In this document: piece by piece, positions 32,681 to 44,879 of the stretch
Layout of the letters: each line of letters opens with the position of its first letter
How positions within the stretch are numbered: the stretch's first letter is position 1
From: Magnolia sinica
Taxonomy: Eukaryota; Streptophyta; Magnoliopsida; Magnoliales; Magnoliaceae
NCBI RefSeq assembly: GCF_029962835.1
Contig: NC_080577.1
Span: 23,046,501-23,110,500 of the forward strand
Length of the DNA stretch: 64,000 nucleotides
Direction: 5' to 3'
The notes under the pieces: generated by a model
Database searches by the model: none
The model's input: only the letters and a program-made list of their open reading frames with translations
What the model was told of the DNA's origin: nothing
Program-made: the position numbers and the translations under genes

Positions 32681-34600
32681 GTACATGGACATTTGTGCAT
32701 TAGGTGGAACTTTCCATGCATCTAGATGACCCTTTCATATGATACGTGGTATTGTTCATCCAATATCCAGAATCCATGTATCTATTAGGTGGTACTGTAT
32801 GATATTCTCGACTGAAATACGATATTTAGTATTATTCATCCATTATCCTGGATCCACGCATGTATCATGTGATACTATATGATCTTCTTGACCGAAAGTT
32901 TTCTATAGTTTGCTTGGTCTTCAGTTTGTACAAGTGGGGCCCATGATTAGGTGATCCAAACTATTGCTGTGATAGTGTTAACAAGGATTCCCCAAGAAGC
33001 CAAAAGAAGAAAAAAGAAAAAGAAAAGAAGGGTTATTCTTTTCTTTCGTAGGGAAAGAAAACATAGGCATGCAGATTGGAAGATCCTAGCCAGTCTTTGG
33101 GCTTCTTTCAGTTGCATATGTCCTATAAGAGAGACTCTAGTTTCAGAGTTTAAATGGGCTCTTGAATGCGACAAGGTTTCTAGATCATTGTTTTGTAGAT
33201 TTATGAAGGGTTATTCTTGGAAGCAAATCTCATAAGCTTCAAGGAAAAGCACGTTTTTTGGGGATTGGCAGTCATCATAGACGAATTTCATCACATAGCT
33301 TTAGTAGGGAAGGTGTTTCTAGACCTTTATATTTGAGCAGTTTCTGCCCCTCTGATCTTCCATCATTGACAAATTTGTTATATGTTTTACTGTGTTTGTC
33401 TTCTTTCATACTGAGACCTAGCTTTTGAGATTGTTATTCATTGTTATCTTCTTTTAGGTTTATGCACAGTTGAATTGAACTGCATTGAATGGCCCGCTAA
33501 CGGCACTGTAGAAAATATCTGTTTGTAAACAATTAATTTTGGTTTGGGTAAAATGATTTGCTACTGCTTTTTTCCAAGTTGCAAGTGACCTAAATTGAGC
33601 TCCCACCAAAACTCCAGCAATGATAATTTGGATGAATGCACCATTTAGCTGAAAGCAAATGTAACGACATCGAAATCTAGTCCTTAGTGAGTTCCCCAGT
33701 ATCGACATTTCAAAATGGAAAATAGCCCTTATAATTGTAGCAAACAACAGAGCCCCAATACCAGACTGACACTATCACTGATGGGAAGGAAATTCCTATC
33801 TACTTTTTCCAGTTTCTATACTACAACACAATTCCAATGGTTGATTTTGCTTTTTATTGGCTAAGTTGGCTTGGCCTAGCCCCACCAGATCTAGGGGATG
33901 AAGAGCTGAAACTCCAATGAAGAATTTCCTCTGAGAAATAACTTTTTGTTGAAGAGGTTGGCTGTGTGGTGCACTGTATACCGTCACTGTAAGGTCCCGC
34001 TAGGGTTGTATGGGTGTTACAGTAAGGTCCCACTAGAGTTGTATGGGTGGTGAAGCTATTTGTGATGGTCCAGACAGTTTATTAGCTGTGTTCGTACCGT
34101 GGACTGGTTACAGCAGAGAGAGCTTTCCAAGATGTCTCAACTGTTTGAGCAGTGACCCACAAATGGATGGTGTGGAAGAATATTGCTGCATGTTGGTCGC
34201 AAATCAGCCTTTAACAGGAATAGCCTTTAACTGTTTGAGGAGCAATCTTTGTTCTGCATGATTTGCAAGCAACTGCTCATTTCCAGTTGGACCCACCGAT
34301 TGATATAGTTCAGAACATGGACTGTTCTACCACTCAATCAGTTTTGACTGCAGTGATCTGTAGCTACCTCCCCTCCCTATCCTCTCTGTTTTCCAGTTCT
34401 GCTGATATGTCACCTTTGTTTAGCAGATTGATTTCAGATTTCCTTAGACAAGAAACCACCATCATAACATATCTTTGATCTAATGAAAAATTATCTTCAT
34501 ATGAATCTCTTGAACCAAAAAACCATAGAGAAACCTATAAAAATAAACTACAAAATGCATTTAAAAAAAAGGTAACAAGTGGGGATATGTGGAATCCATG
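32681..34600. other. Intergenic, no gene recognised
   Basis: A GATACGTGGTATTGTTCATCC / GATATTTAGTATTATTCATCC repeat recurs at about 32737-32860. The open frames at 32951-33235 (+) and 33460-33747 (-) resemble no family I know. A(G)-rich tracts lie near 33000. Nothing else stands out. Confidence 0.35.
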
Positions 34601-34604
34601 GGGA

Positions 34605-34930
34605 GAAGAAATTGGATTTCCTTGATAAGACGTCTGGGGCTGTTTCTGTGGGTGGAAAACACGGAATTCTGCAACATAACTTATCTGTAGACGGCTGCTA
34701 TTCCTAAAGCATCAGTCATTCCTTTCCCCCTAGTTAGTTCAAAGGGCAGCTAACAGAGCAAGACACCATTTTCTAATTCTACCATACCAAAGCTGAAAAA
34801 AGAACATGTACTGAGTTTGACATGAAGTGAATAGAGGTGATCCACTGTTTGGGCATTCTTCGTACACAGCAGACAAGCATTGGGGAGGATCATTCCTCTC
34901 CTGTAAATTAGCAACAAAACAAAACAGCTG
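34605..34930 (-). mobile_element. LINE 3' fragment (L1-type ORF2, zinc-ribbon end), minus strand
   Basis: The minus strand reads RGMILPNACLLCTKNAQTVDH, which matches the zf-RVT region near the C terminus of plant L1 ORF2 (compare 44390-44470 in this window: MILPNVCLLCYKDAESVDH). Upstream reverse-transcriptase sequence is absent. It is 5'-truncated and mutated. Confidence 0.6.
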
Positions 34931-35026
34931 TTATTTTGGTAATCAATACTGCTAAAATTCTAGTTATATAATTAATATTGAAATAGTTAATTTAAAATAA
35001 GTTTTGCATTAATATTGAGATAATTA

Positions 35027-35048
35027 GATTTTTTTTTTTTTTTTTTTT
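35027..35048. repeat. Poly(T) tract
   Basis: A run of about 22 T, probably the reverse of a retroposon poly(A) tail. Confidence 0.7.
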
Positions 35049-35222
35049 GGATATTTTGAAATGATATTTGTGATAATGGTCGTGGACACCAGTCACCTCC
35101 CACACAGCTTTTGTGCAATTCTCCTGCTATCCAGATTACCATGCAAAAATCTGTGTACACCACCCGGCAAACCCTCTTTTAGATAGTTACCACTCGTAGA
35201 ATTCATCTTCTCTGTAGCTAAT

Positions 35223-35375
35223 ACATTGGATGGTCCAGACTGAAAAATGAATCTCATCTTGACGTGTAGCTAATCCAGTGGATGGTCCAGACTGAAAAAT
35301 GAATCTCATCTTGACGTGTAGCTAATCCAATGGATGGTCCAGACTGAAAAATATATTTCATCCGCGTGGGTTTGA
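35223..35375. repeat. 52-bp tandem repeat, 2.8 copies
   Basis: GGATGGTCCAGACTGAAAAA begins at 35228, 35280 and 35332, an exact 52-bp period. The first two units are nearly identical and the third diverges after its first half. Confidence 0.85.
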
Positions 35376-35929
35376 GGTTATGGTGGATCCAAGCTGTATC
35401 CAAGCCGGATGGTTTCGATGGATTGAAATTTTTTTGCTGTTGAATTTTCAGAGATGGTGCCATAATTTTCTTGAAAAACTTGAATATGCATTTCTGGAAA
35501 GCGGGGATTTTCCATGAAAAGCAATTACGTTATTATATGTTACACATTACCAAACACCCCTTGAAAGGAAAGGAAAGCGTTTCAGCAGTAGGCATTTCCG
35601 TGCAGCAGCCCACTTGAGAGTTTAGTTTTGGATCTTTCTTAATTAATTATGTAGCTTCTACTGTTAAAAGGCACTGGGGTCAAATTGTTTTTCGAAGACT
35701 TGTGCGCATGTTACCTCAATTGCATGCATCACTTTTCTTCAACTAATTTTATATAATAATCCTAAACAAGCATGTAGTGTATGATTGGCACTGCCTGACG
35801 AGTGTACTCTTGCTTTATACTGAACGTGTCTTGATTCAGGAGCAGTCTGTGCAGTGCGTCTCCCCCCCAATGTAAAGGAGGTGCCCGTGGGGTATATGCT
35901 AAGGCAAACGTCTACAAGGGAATCTTATT

Positions 35930-36455
35930 TACGTTGGTAGTCCGCATCAAAGGTGGGTCCCACATAATGGATGACCCGCATCAATGGTAAGCCCACCAAA
36001 TGACGTATAGCCCACATCCAAAGCGGGCAGGGCATGATGGATGATCCACATTGAAGGTGGGGCACACACTAAGGACGGTCCATACTTAGGGTGGGCTCCA
36101 CATGAAGGGTGATGGATATTGAAGGTGGCCTCACATAAAGGACGGTCCACATCAGATTTCAGCCCCTAATGGTTAATGCTCTGCATGTAAGGAAAGCCCC
36201 GGATGATGGATGGCCCACACAATGGACAGTCCACATGATGGGTGGTAGACATTGAAGGTGGGTCTTACATGGATAATTTATTTCGGTGGGCCACTTACAC
36301 GATGGATGACCTACATCAAGGTGGCCCCCACATAATGGACGGTCCACATCAAAGGTGTAGATGATGATGACCCACATCCATGGTGGGGCCCACATGATGG
36401 ACGATCCACATCAAGTGTGGGTTTCACATGATGGCTGATAGATATTAAAGGGTGG
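35930..36455. repeat. Degenerate GTGGGCCCACATGATGG minisatellite
   Basis: About 15 irregular units of roughly 33-36 bp follow the pattern CCACATCAAAGGTGGG + CCCACATGATGGACGGT. Unit length and sequence drift along the array. The words resemble the GTGGGGCCCACC/CATGATGG core of the window's MITE arms. Confidence 0.75.
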
Positions 36456-38699
36456 GTTTAAAAAACTTGAGGGACAAGTACTTATCTGACGTGGGAAACC
36501 AAATATATTTTTTGACTTTTTGGCTGATAAGTATGTCATTTATCAAACATATTTATCCTGTAAGTAGAAATCAATAAAAGCTCAGCTATCGAGTCTGAAT
36601 AAGTAGAAGCTCAGCTATCAATAAACATATTTATCCTGTGTGTAAGTAAAAGCTTGAGTCACAAGTAGCTTATGTGAATTTAACTCTCCTGACACTTAAG
36701 CTATTTGAATCTGAGTAAGTAGAAACAAATAAAAGCTACTTGAGGCATAAGTAGCTTTTGTAAAGTAACCTTCCTAACTCTGGGTTTTTGCATGGTACAT
36801 CAAAAAAACGTGAACTTTAAGCATCAAGCTCAAGACACCATCCCCTTTCAGCAGCCTTACACTGGCTGCAATCCTAATCTCCAATTCTTGGACAATTGTT
36901 CGCTGAAATAGGACCATTGGATGTTTTCTTATAACCCGTCCGACAAACGTCCACAGAGCGCATGCAATTTCTTGGTAATTTTGTTAAGTGCCTATCTATA
37001 ATACGTCACTGCCAGAGTATCAAAGTTCTTCCCTTGTACTAAATTGTGTCAGTCTCATAGCTGATTACATACAAGCACCAGTTGCATGGTAACTTGCCAC
37101 GGAGCCTATCTTTCCCACCAACATGCCACTAGAGAATCCTGACCGTGCAAAGGTTAGGCCTCATTACATGTCGAATGTCAGGTTGGATCCACTCATTAGG
37201 TGGGTCATACATGTGCTGAGTCAAGACCATTGACTGTCCTTTAATTCCAAAAGGTGTGGCTCACCCGATGACCATACTAGCTTGATTTGTGGCAGCACTT
37301 CTTCGTGGTGTGGCCTATCATTGGCATGGTATAGACGTCATATGCAAGCGGCATGTTGGTTGGAGGAGAGAGGGAGAAGCCAACAGCGCAACTTACCACT
37401 GGGCAGGTGATTTAATGTATAAATGGCCAATTTGGGACCCTGTCCGCTAGAAGTATCAGATTCAGAACCTCGGAAAGATCATATGGAAGGGAAGACGTAC
37501 ATGGATGTGTCAAGGTTCCAAAGTAAGAATAGTTTATCTCGCAGAAGGAGCCATGCTCAAGCGTGTCTACAGACGATAAGCTCGACTCCCTGTTACGCAT
37601 AATTGAGCATGCATATGCATGTCTGATGCTGCAGTAGATGTGTATGGCAAAAGATCCTCAGCTGAAACATCAATTGCTAACATACTTGCCTAATCATAAA
37701 AAGAACAACCATCCCTGAAATTCTCTGCATAAATCGAGGGGGCACGATTTCATATTGCTCAGCACAAACAAGGACTATAACTTACATTGGAGGAGAAACG
37801 TAACTTGAACAAACAAATGCTTCAGATTGTGAAACATGAATGAGGGTTTCCGTTTTACAGGTGGAATGTAAGATGTAAGCGAAGGATGCAATCACCAATA
37901 AGCTCTCTACAGCAAAATGGGTATATGCAAGCATTCTCCATAATAACTCCAGCTTCTCTCCCTCAAGCATCAGGCAACAGCTGTTACTAGAAAAGCAATA
38001 ATAATTAGATTGCAAGTTTTACTAAAATGAAAGATTGCAATGCAATGGATTTTATTTTATTTTTTCTTTTAAAGAGGACAAAACCCAAAAGATAAAATAC
38101 ATATGAAATGCTAACATTAAGTACTAGCGAGCATATGGATCCTAGCAGAGCTGCAGCTTTTTAATTTGAGCCACAGCACAAGATCAGCAAAATGGGGTAT
38201 TTCATCTGTGCAACCAAAATGCAAGGGCCCCTATTTGTCATACAAGAAACGTTGGAATGCAATGAAAGTAGGGCCCTTGGAAAACTACATATGGGGATAG
38301 TTCTTAAGGATAAGGTTATTATTTATTAGGAAGTTTTCAATAACACATAAGCCCCTTTTCATGGAAAATGGGGGGAAGGGGGTTCAGATGAGAGATTTAA
38401 ACCAACAAAGGCACATTAGAAAAATGATTAAAAGGTCAGTATTCAAATTATGAGGTAGCTCAAGGAGAAGGGCTTTTGTTTTCTTAATCTGACTCTGTAG
38501 TTGGTCTTGCTCTTGGTATGGCTGGAATAAAAATAGCCATTATTGAGCCTCATTATCTAAAATGACTTGGGACCCTCCTGCATTGTTCACTCAATGTACC
38601 ATGATTACTAGTCTTTGTTTAACAAAGCAAAAATATTCTACCTTTCAAGATGAGAGATAGAGAGATTGTAATTGCATAGCAGACACAACATAAGTGGTT
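36456..38699. other. Intergenic / possible 3' UTR of the AMBRA1-like gene
   Basis: 36470-36790 contains a foldback-like segment with repeated AAGTAGCTTNTGT and AAAAGCTCAGCTATC words. 36800-37700 has no recognised feature. The rest could be trailing transcript of the minus-strand gene, but no poly(A) signal could be chosen. Confidence 0.3.
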
Positions 38700-38726
38700 T
38701 CAGCATTCTGAAGCATGTGTCTTAAC
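38700..38726 (-). other. Candidate terminal exon of the AMBRA1-like gene (ancestral C terminus)
   Basis: On the minus strand an acceptor (TTCTTGTGTTGTAG) is followed by GTT AAG ACA CAT GCT TCA GAA and TGC TGA, which reads VKTHASEC-stop. As I recall, plant AMBRA1-like proteins end in MLEVQTYALEC. The preceding exon ends ATG CTT GAG next to a donor (GTAAAA) at 42273, which would give MLE-VKTHASEC, but in a frame one base off from EGKLRILQFD earlier in that exon. In the real frame the protein stops at 42275, so this exon would be 3' UTR. Confidence 0.5.
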
Positions 38727-39530
38727 CTACAACACAAGAAAACAAAATAAAGTTAGTCACCGTGATAAACAAATAATGACTTCCAACTCACTCAAGTTTG
38801 ATTGTTAACAGGAGAGAACCCAATTACATCCTCGAGGATAACAGCTAGAAGCAATTTTATTTGAGGAAAAGGTAAGCAAAAGTAAAAACATATAATTTTT
38901 TTTTCTATCAAGGCTAAATTTTATTAAATAGAAAAGGGTGAACATACGTCCATTAAGATAAGTTATTCCCAAGTGAAAAATGTTTCCTTAGCCAAAGAGT
39001 GCCAAGTATTAGGCTTCCCTCAGCAAAACACAGTAGACATGGGCTATGGGCTAACTTGAGGCCAATAAATTATGCAGTAGATAACCTACGGTTGCCAACT
39101 GTACCCCCCCATGTTTCTGCATCCAACAGATAAATATATACAGTATCAAAACTTGAAGTGCACTTGTTCTCTTTAAGATGGATTGCTATGACGTTTCATG
39201 CTCCATGACATGAGGCTAGTTCGGACGAATATTTTACATCATTACCAACAAGCACACAGGATTAAAAGACTTCAGTTTGAGTGTGGCATTTGTGGTGTAT
39301 TGTAAAGCTGACAGCAAATGGTAATAAATGCGATCATAAATAACATGAAATAACAAGAATCTTTTTGCCTATTTTCAAGAACTTGAACTAGATGAAAATT
39401 GGTGAACTGTTTCCATGTTTGACAGTGTCACTATTCCAAAAACTCTCCAACTTTCTGAAAAAGGTTTAGGTCAACTTATTCTATAGACAAAGGCAAACTA
39501 AGCATGAAAAGTACAGGAAAAGAAGTCCAA
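38727..39530 (-). other. Intron-like sequence, no gene seen
   Basis: This AT-rich segment lies between the candidate terminal exon and the next exon of the AMBRA1-like gene. A reversed retroposon-type tail (TTTTTTTCTATCAAGG, then TTTTATTAAATAG) lies at about 38900. Confidence 0.35.
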
Positions 39531-39539
39531 AACATGGGC

Positions 39540-39670
39540 CTTTTTATCAATTTCTGAAAATTCTCAAGGTGTTTAAATTATCTTTCCCTATGAATGGAAT
39601 TCTTTTCCTGTTTCGCTGTTGCGTGCAGGCCTTTAATAAAATTCCATTATCCTTCAAAAAAAAAACTTTT
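39540..39670 (+). mobile_element. LINE 3' tail scrap
   Basis: TTTCGCTGTTGCGTGCAGGC, then CTTTAATAAAATTCC and a poly(A) run is the standard end of the L1-type elements in this window. Confidence 0.4.
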
Positions 39671-39834
39671 CCTATGAATGAAATTGGCATTGAAATTTAT
39701 TTGATATACAAATTAGTGTCTTAAAATCTATCTATTTTTAGCCATCCTAGTCAGTACCCTCTTCCCTGCTCATAAAGCCTCCACCGAAAGAACCTAGCAT
39801 CTGGACCCTTTCTCAACAACTACATCTTCCTACT

Positions 39835-39877
39835 TTTCTTTCTTTCTTTCTTTCTTTCTTCTTCTTCTTCTTTTTGT

Positions 39878-39919
<42 letters not shown>

Positions 39920-40350
39920 ATTAGAAAGAAAGGGAAAAGAATACAAAGGGGATGATGAGGCATTGCCCAATTAATACAAATGAAAGAATCCACAGGCCTA
40001 TTTGCAAAGATATCAGATGATCTAGCCCACCATATCAGAAGACATTTGGTCTTCGAAAAGACCATTTCCAATGAACATCACTTGTCCCTAAAGGTCCTGT
40101 TACTGGGTTCAAACCAATCACCCATCAAACCACAACAACAGCAAGCCGCCATTCCTTTCCTACCAAAATCCCACTCAGTAAAAATCTCCCTGATTGAACA
40201 AGGCGCAACCCTTTCAACCTTAAATAAGCTTTATAAAAAATAAAAAATCCACTTCTACTGCATGAAGGCACAATGCATGAACAAATGATCCATGCTACCA
40301 CATCCCGAAGAGACATAATGCACCCATTTGGTACTGACCAACAACTTGTT
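39835..40350 (-). mobile_element. LINE 3' fragment, minus strand, with GA-rich tail
   Basis: The minus-strand translation contains DHLFMHCAFMQ-type and VERVAPCSIREIF text in different frames, followed by FEDQMSSDMV, matching the end of plant L1 ORF2. The end is followed by (GA)n and (GAAA)n at 39838-39915. It is 5'-truncated. Confidence 0.5.
39838..39915. repeat. Compound (TTTC)n(TTC)n(GA)n microsatellite
   Basis: TTTC and TTC repeats are followed by an uninterrupted GA run of about 34 bases. Confidence 0.85.
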
Positions 40351-40434
40351 GTCAACAATCATGCATCAATAACCTGCTTCATGCAGAGCATGTCATGCAT
40401 CAGTACAACCCATCCCCCTCCTCTGCTGCTGCTT

Positions 40435-40590
40435 CTCCTTCCTTAGGTTCTGATTCCCCTCCCTCCCTCCCTCAGCTCTGATTCCCCTCCCTCCCTCCCT
40501 CAGCCTAACAGCATATTCGTTCTTGGGTCAGATTGCTTGTTGTCTAAGTTTCTCACCGTTATAGTCTCCCTCTCTCAGCCTAACACCATA
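40435..40590. repeat. Tandem repeat with CCCTCCCTCCCTCAGC units
   Basis: GATTCCCCTCCCTCCCTCCC is repeated with CTCAGC spacers at 40450-40505. A longer unit (CAGCCTAACANCATATTC…TTGCTTGTTGTCTAAG) is then duplicated at about 40500 and 40575. Confidence 0.65.
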
Positions 40591-41139
40591 TTCCTTCTTA
40601 GGCTAGATTGCTTGTTGTCTAAGCCTCTCATCGTTACTGTAGGGCATGTCACCAACTCACCATGCAAGTAGAATATCTCGCTGTTTGGGTTGCTAGGAAT
40701 CTAAATTGGACAAGAAGAAAAGAAAAGATCATGGGGATAGGTGTAATGTAACCTTTTGGATTCTTCCATAACAAAAGTGATTTTAGGAGATTCTTTTATA
40801 TAAGGATTTTAACAAGTAGGGGAAAAGAAGAAGAAGAAGAAGAAGATAAGGAACTCAAGTATAAAAACTGGCCAGATCATCATTGAGTCAGCCTTTACTT
40901 AAAATCATTGTGTTTTCTTTTCTTTTTTGTTTTTGAGGGATAACAAAAATTTATAAACAGCCAACAAAGCAGGGAAAGAATACAACCCTACACTACACAA
41001 AGGTAGTAGAAAGATCACTGGCTGAACTGACCTTTCGATACACCACTCAGGATTTCACTAGCCTTTCGATCCTCCTAATTACATCATCTACCCCGTTTCA
41101 AAAACATAGACCATTTTATGCAATAATTAGATAGAACAC
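40591..41139. other. Intronic sequence, (GAA)n microsatellite
   Basis: A GAA run lies at about 40823-40846. A reversed retroposon-like tail starts near 40925 (TTTTTGTTTTTGAGGGATAA). No gene. Confidence 0.35.
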
Positions 41140-41660
41140 AAAAAATTTCTTTAGATATTAGCACCCACATTTTGATGCCTCTTTATTTTACCACTTCCCA
41201 TCAAATCCAAGTCACATCCATTAGCATATTTCTGAAAATGACAAAAATAGTCCTTAATAAGTGGTCATATCTTTGCACATATTGATGGAAGAATCTGTCC
41301 GGATCTTTGTCCACCATCTTGGAATGGTCAAGATCACTGTCCGCCATCTTAGAAAGGTCCAGATCGCTGTCCACATACTTTTGAATGGTCCACATAGCTG
41401 TCCACCTACTTTTGAACAGTCCAAATTGCTAGCCACCTACTGTTGAACAGTCTAGATCACTGCCCAGTATCTTGGAACAGTCCAGATTGGTGTCCCCATA
41501 CTTTTCAATGGTCCAAATCCTGTCCATGGCCACTTCTTAGGGGCTTCTCCATCATTTTTTGAAATATGCTAACGGCCATTACTTAGATTTAACAGGAAGT
41601 GGTAAAATAAAGAGATCCCTCACATGTGGGTGGATACATCTGCAGAATTTCTTGCAGGTG
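41140..41660. mobile_element. TIR element carrying an internal minisatellite
   Basis: Long inverted ends: AAATTTCTTTAGATATTAGC, then CTCTTTATTTTACCACTTCC and TTAGCATATTTCTGAAAATG on the left. These are mirrored on the right by CATTTTTTGAAATATGCTAA, GGAAGTGGTAAAATAAAGAG and GCAGAATTTCTTGC. The arms are over 130 bp. Between them lies an 8-unit tandem array. It is non-coding. The long arms suggest a Mutator-type element, but no 9-bp duplication was confirmed. Confidence 0.65.
41294..41530. repeat. 30-31-bp minisatellite, about 8 units
   Basis: Units begin GTCC(A/G)CC at 41309, 41339, 41369, 41400, 41430, 41462, 41492 and 41522. The consensus is near GTCCACCATCTTGGAA + TGGTCCAGATCACT. Confidence 0.8.
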
Positions 41661-42273
41661 GTTTTATCTGATTAGTCAAAAAAAAAAAAAACAGTGGCTT
41701 TTGATTTTTTATTTTTTTTTAAATCCTTTTCAAGTTGACCTTTTTTTTTTTTTTTTTTTTTTTTTACAGTTGACTTAAAATCAGAAATTTCCATTAAGCC
41801 GATGCTCAACGCTTCGGAAAACCAAGCAAGTCAAGCTGGAAAAGGCCATACTGCCTTTTTGAAGGCTAAATAATAAAGGGATGCATGTATTTAGAAATAG
41901 TGGACAAGATAGCAAATTGGAGTTTCCATCCATGATTTGCTGAGGAAGCAGACAATTCAGGGAACATCCCAGTCATGAGTTCAACTCCAAACAAGGGACG
42001 CTGACAACATCCTGGTGCCCATAGGGTACAATCCATCTCACCAGCATTGTGACAAACAATTAAAAAAAGAAAAGAAAACTCACATCACCCATAAAATTCA
42101 TAATAAGCAGATGTTTCAAATCAGATACATAGCCAATTTGAAATATCAATCACTGTGAAAAGTAAATCATCAAGCTATAACATGATGAAAGATGAAATGA
42201 TAACTTAACACTTTTGGATAACAAGAAGACAAAAAAAAAAAGAGACGAAGAATAAACTGTAAACTAGTTTTAC
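41661..42273. other. Intronic sequence with poly(T) run
   Basis: It contains an A run at 41678-41691 and a T run at about 41742-41765. No gene. It lies downstream of the AMBRA1-like stop codon and within its likely transcript. Confidence 0.4.
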
Positions 42274-42367
42274 CTCAAGCATTATCTCCCTCGACCTCGA
42301 GTAAGGAATGCCCTGCGGAATTTGTGCCATGAGAAGCATCAAATTGAAGGATTCTAAGCTTGCCTTC
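42274..42367 (-). CDS. AMBRA1-like exon with stop codon
   Basis: It codes EGKLRILQFDASHGTNSAGH then SLLEVEGDNA-stop. The stop (42277-42275) sits one base before a good donor (TTGAG|GTAAAA). The alternative frame ends EIMLE at that donor. Confidence 0.8.
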
Positions 42368-44841
42368 CTGCATTTCCAGAGAAGATTTGTGAGTTCAAGA
42401 TTGTAGATGCATGCAATTCCTTGAAGTGACTGATAGTTGCTTCTCCAGTGTTCACCTTAGTTCCATAAACAAGACCTCCTCCAACTGAAGGATGAAAGCA
42501 TGCTACATTAACCTCGTCTTCTGAACTCGGAAGAATTCTCACAAGCTCCATATCCGAAACTCTATAAACCTGGAAATCACATAACACAAAACAAGTTTTT
42601 ACTGGTAGCTTCACTGAAAGCAACAAAAGAAGAGATGTTGATCTATTGACTCATCTAAGAAAAACTCAAGATGCAGTTATATCAATTATGCCAAAGACTC
42701 CAGTATTACATGCCTGGTAGCTCCAAAATGCCTGGAATAAACTTTCACTGGCTAATTCAATGTCACATTCAGGCACAATAAATGCACGTGAAAAGAATAA
42801 TCAATGAAACATAACTAAAATTAGAAAAAATGAGTTATTTATATAATTCCTTTTAATTACTGAAATACTTAAAAATCCATTAAGTTGTGGAAACTAGTGG
42901 GTATGGCACATGCATCCATGGACAGAGTGAGGGAGATTGTGTGATACACGCTGTAGAGAGCAGTTGTAGGCTACATGCAGGGAAGAAGAAGAGGGTGCAG
43001 GCTATTTGCATACAAAATGGCAGGAATGCCCTCGCGCCCCGCACCACTCGTTGACCTAGAGCAAGCAAAATCCAAGCCACCCGTTGATAAGCACGCACAG
43101 TTTGAAAATTCCCTAGATACCCTTGGCCAATGTTGGAAACCCCTTCTAGTGTCCAATTAAAACCTACTAATGTCCTGTCAAATCTCAAGGTTTACAACTC
43201 TCCTAAAAATATTTGTGGTGGCAAAATTGTCCAATTGCTACTTGCGTTATATATGGTAGAGATGTATCTGCCACATGGTAGCAGAGATACTTTCTTTAAC
43301 TTTACATTTTTAAAGATTTTACATGAATAATTTTCAGAAAATGCTAGTTAAGAGTAATGATCCAGTGCTCTAAGAACACACTAAATTATAGTGCCTCTAG
43401 CTGCATTGGGACATCTGAACAGTCCAACTGACTGATCCAGTATGTCCATTAGGTCCAGAACACTATAACCATGTAAAAACTACACCAAACAGACCATTCT
43501 AGCCATCTAATCAATAGCCTATAAGATGAATGGTCAAGATTTCATGGAAAAAAGGCCAAATCATCAATTTGAGAGATCTAATTTTGGGGGCATGTCATGG
43601 AGAATGCTTCTGGCATTCCATCTGAGGCTCGAAAAACAGATGGTTTTATATATATATATATATATATATATCCAAGTTATGGATGGACCGGATCATCTGG
43701 TCAGTGTCCATTCTAGCACATGAAATGCATGCTGCACCTATTAGGAAGTCCAGATTGATCAATTGGACTGTCCAAGTTCCAGATGCACTAGAAGCATTGT
43801 AACTTATGTGCTTTGAGAGCATTGGATCATTTCTCTACTAATCATATTTAATTAACTTTAGATGCATGTGGACAGGAAATCAGTGGCAGCTTTGAAAGAC
43901 AGAGCATGGGAAGGTATAGGTTTTAGTTTGGGGGAAGGGAAAAATATAAGTTTTTGGAAGTATAGGTGAGTAGGAGATGTGAAGTTGTGTTAGAGGTTTC
44001 CCTTTCTTAGCAGGGATAACTAGGGAAGAGGGGATGAAGGTCAGTAGCTGCTTCTCAATGAGGGAGGAAGTAGTCACTTGGAATCCGTGTTGTAGAAGGA
44101 ATCTAGATGACGAAGAGTTTCAAGAACTTTTGCAGCTTCTTCAAATGCTAGAGAAGGTTTCTCCAAGGGTCTCAAAGCCGGATTCCATAAAATGCTATGA
44201 GAGAAGTCAGGATTGTTCTCAGTTAGATCTCTTTATCAGTTTCTGTGTGATAAAGATGGTTCCGATGGAATAGCTCCAACTTTTTTGCTATGGCGATACG
44301 GTGCTCCTTTGAAGGTGGCGGTTTTCGGATGGCTTGTAGGGACTAGGGAGGAACAGAGTATTGACAATGGATAACCTGCGTAAGATAATATGATCCTTCC
44401 AAATGTTTGCCTTTTGTGCTACAAAGATGCCGAATCGGTAGATCACCTCTTTATTCATTGCCTCTTCGAAAGGGAGGTGTGGACTCAGCTTCTTCGGCAA
44501 TTTGAGGTTGATTGGGTGTTTCTGAGGTCGATAGGGGAATTTTTTCTTTCTTGGCATGGTGGGGGAATAGGGAAATTGGGGAAAAGGGTATGGAGGCTAA
44601 GCTTGTTAGCGGTTCTTTGGGCTTTAAGGTGGGAAAGGAATGATAGGTGTTTTAGAAATAGAAAGGGTACAGTAATAGATGTTCTGAGGAAGGTGATCCT
44701 CAATGTAAAGGAGTGGGTGGAAGCGTCGAATTCTTAATTTGTGCTGGGGGTTTTGATAGGGTTTTGCTTGTACATTTGTATTTTTGTTTTTTCGTACAGT
44801 GTTTCACTTCGGCCTTTGTTTATGAAATTCCATCATTGTTT

Positions 44842-44879
<38 letters not shown>

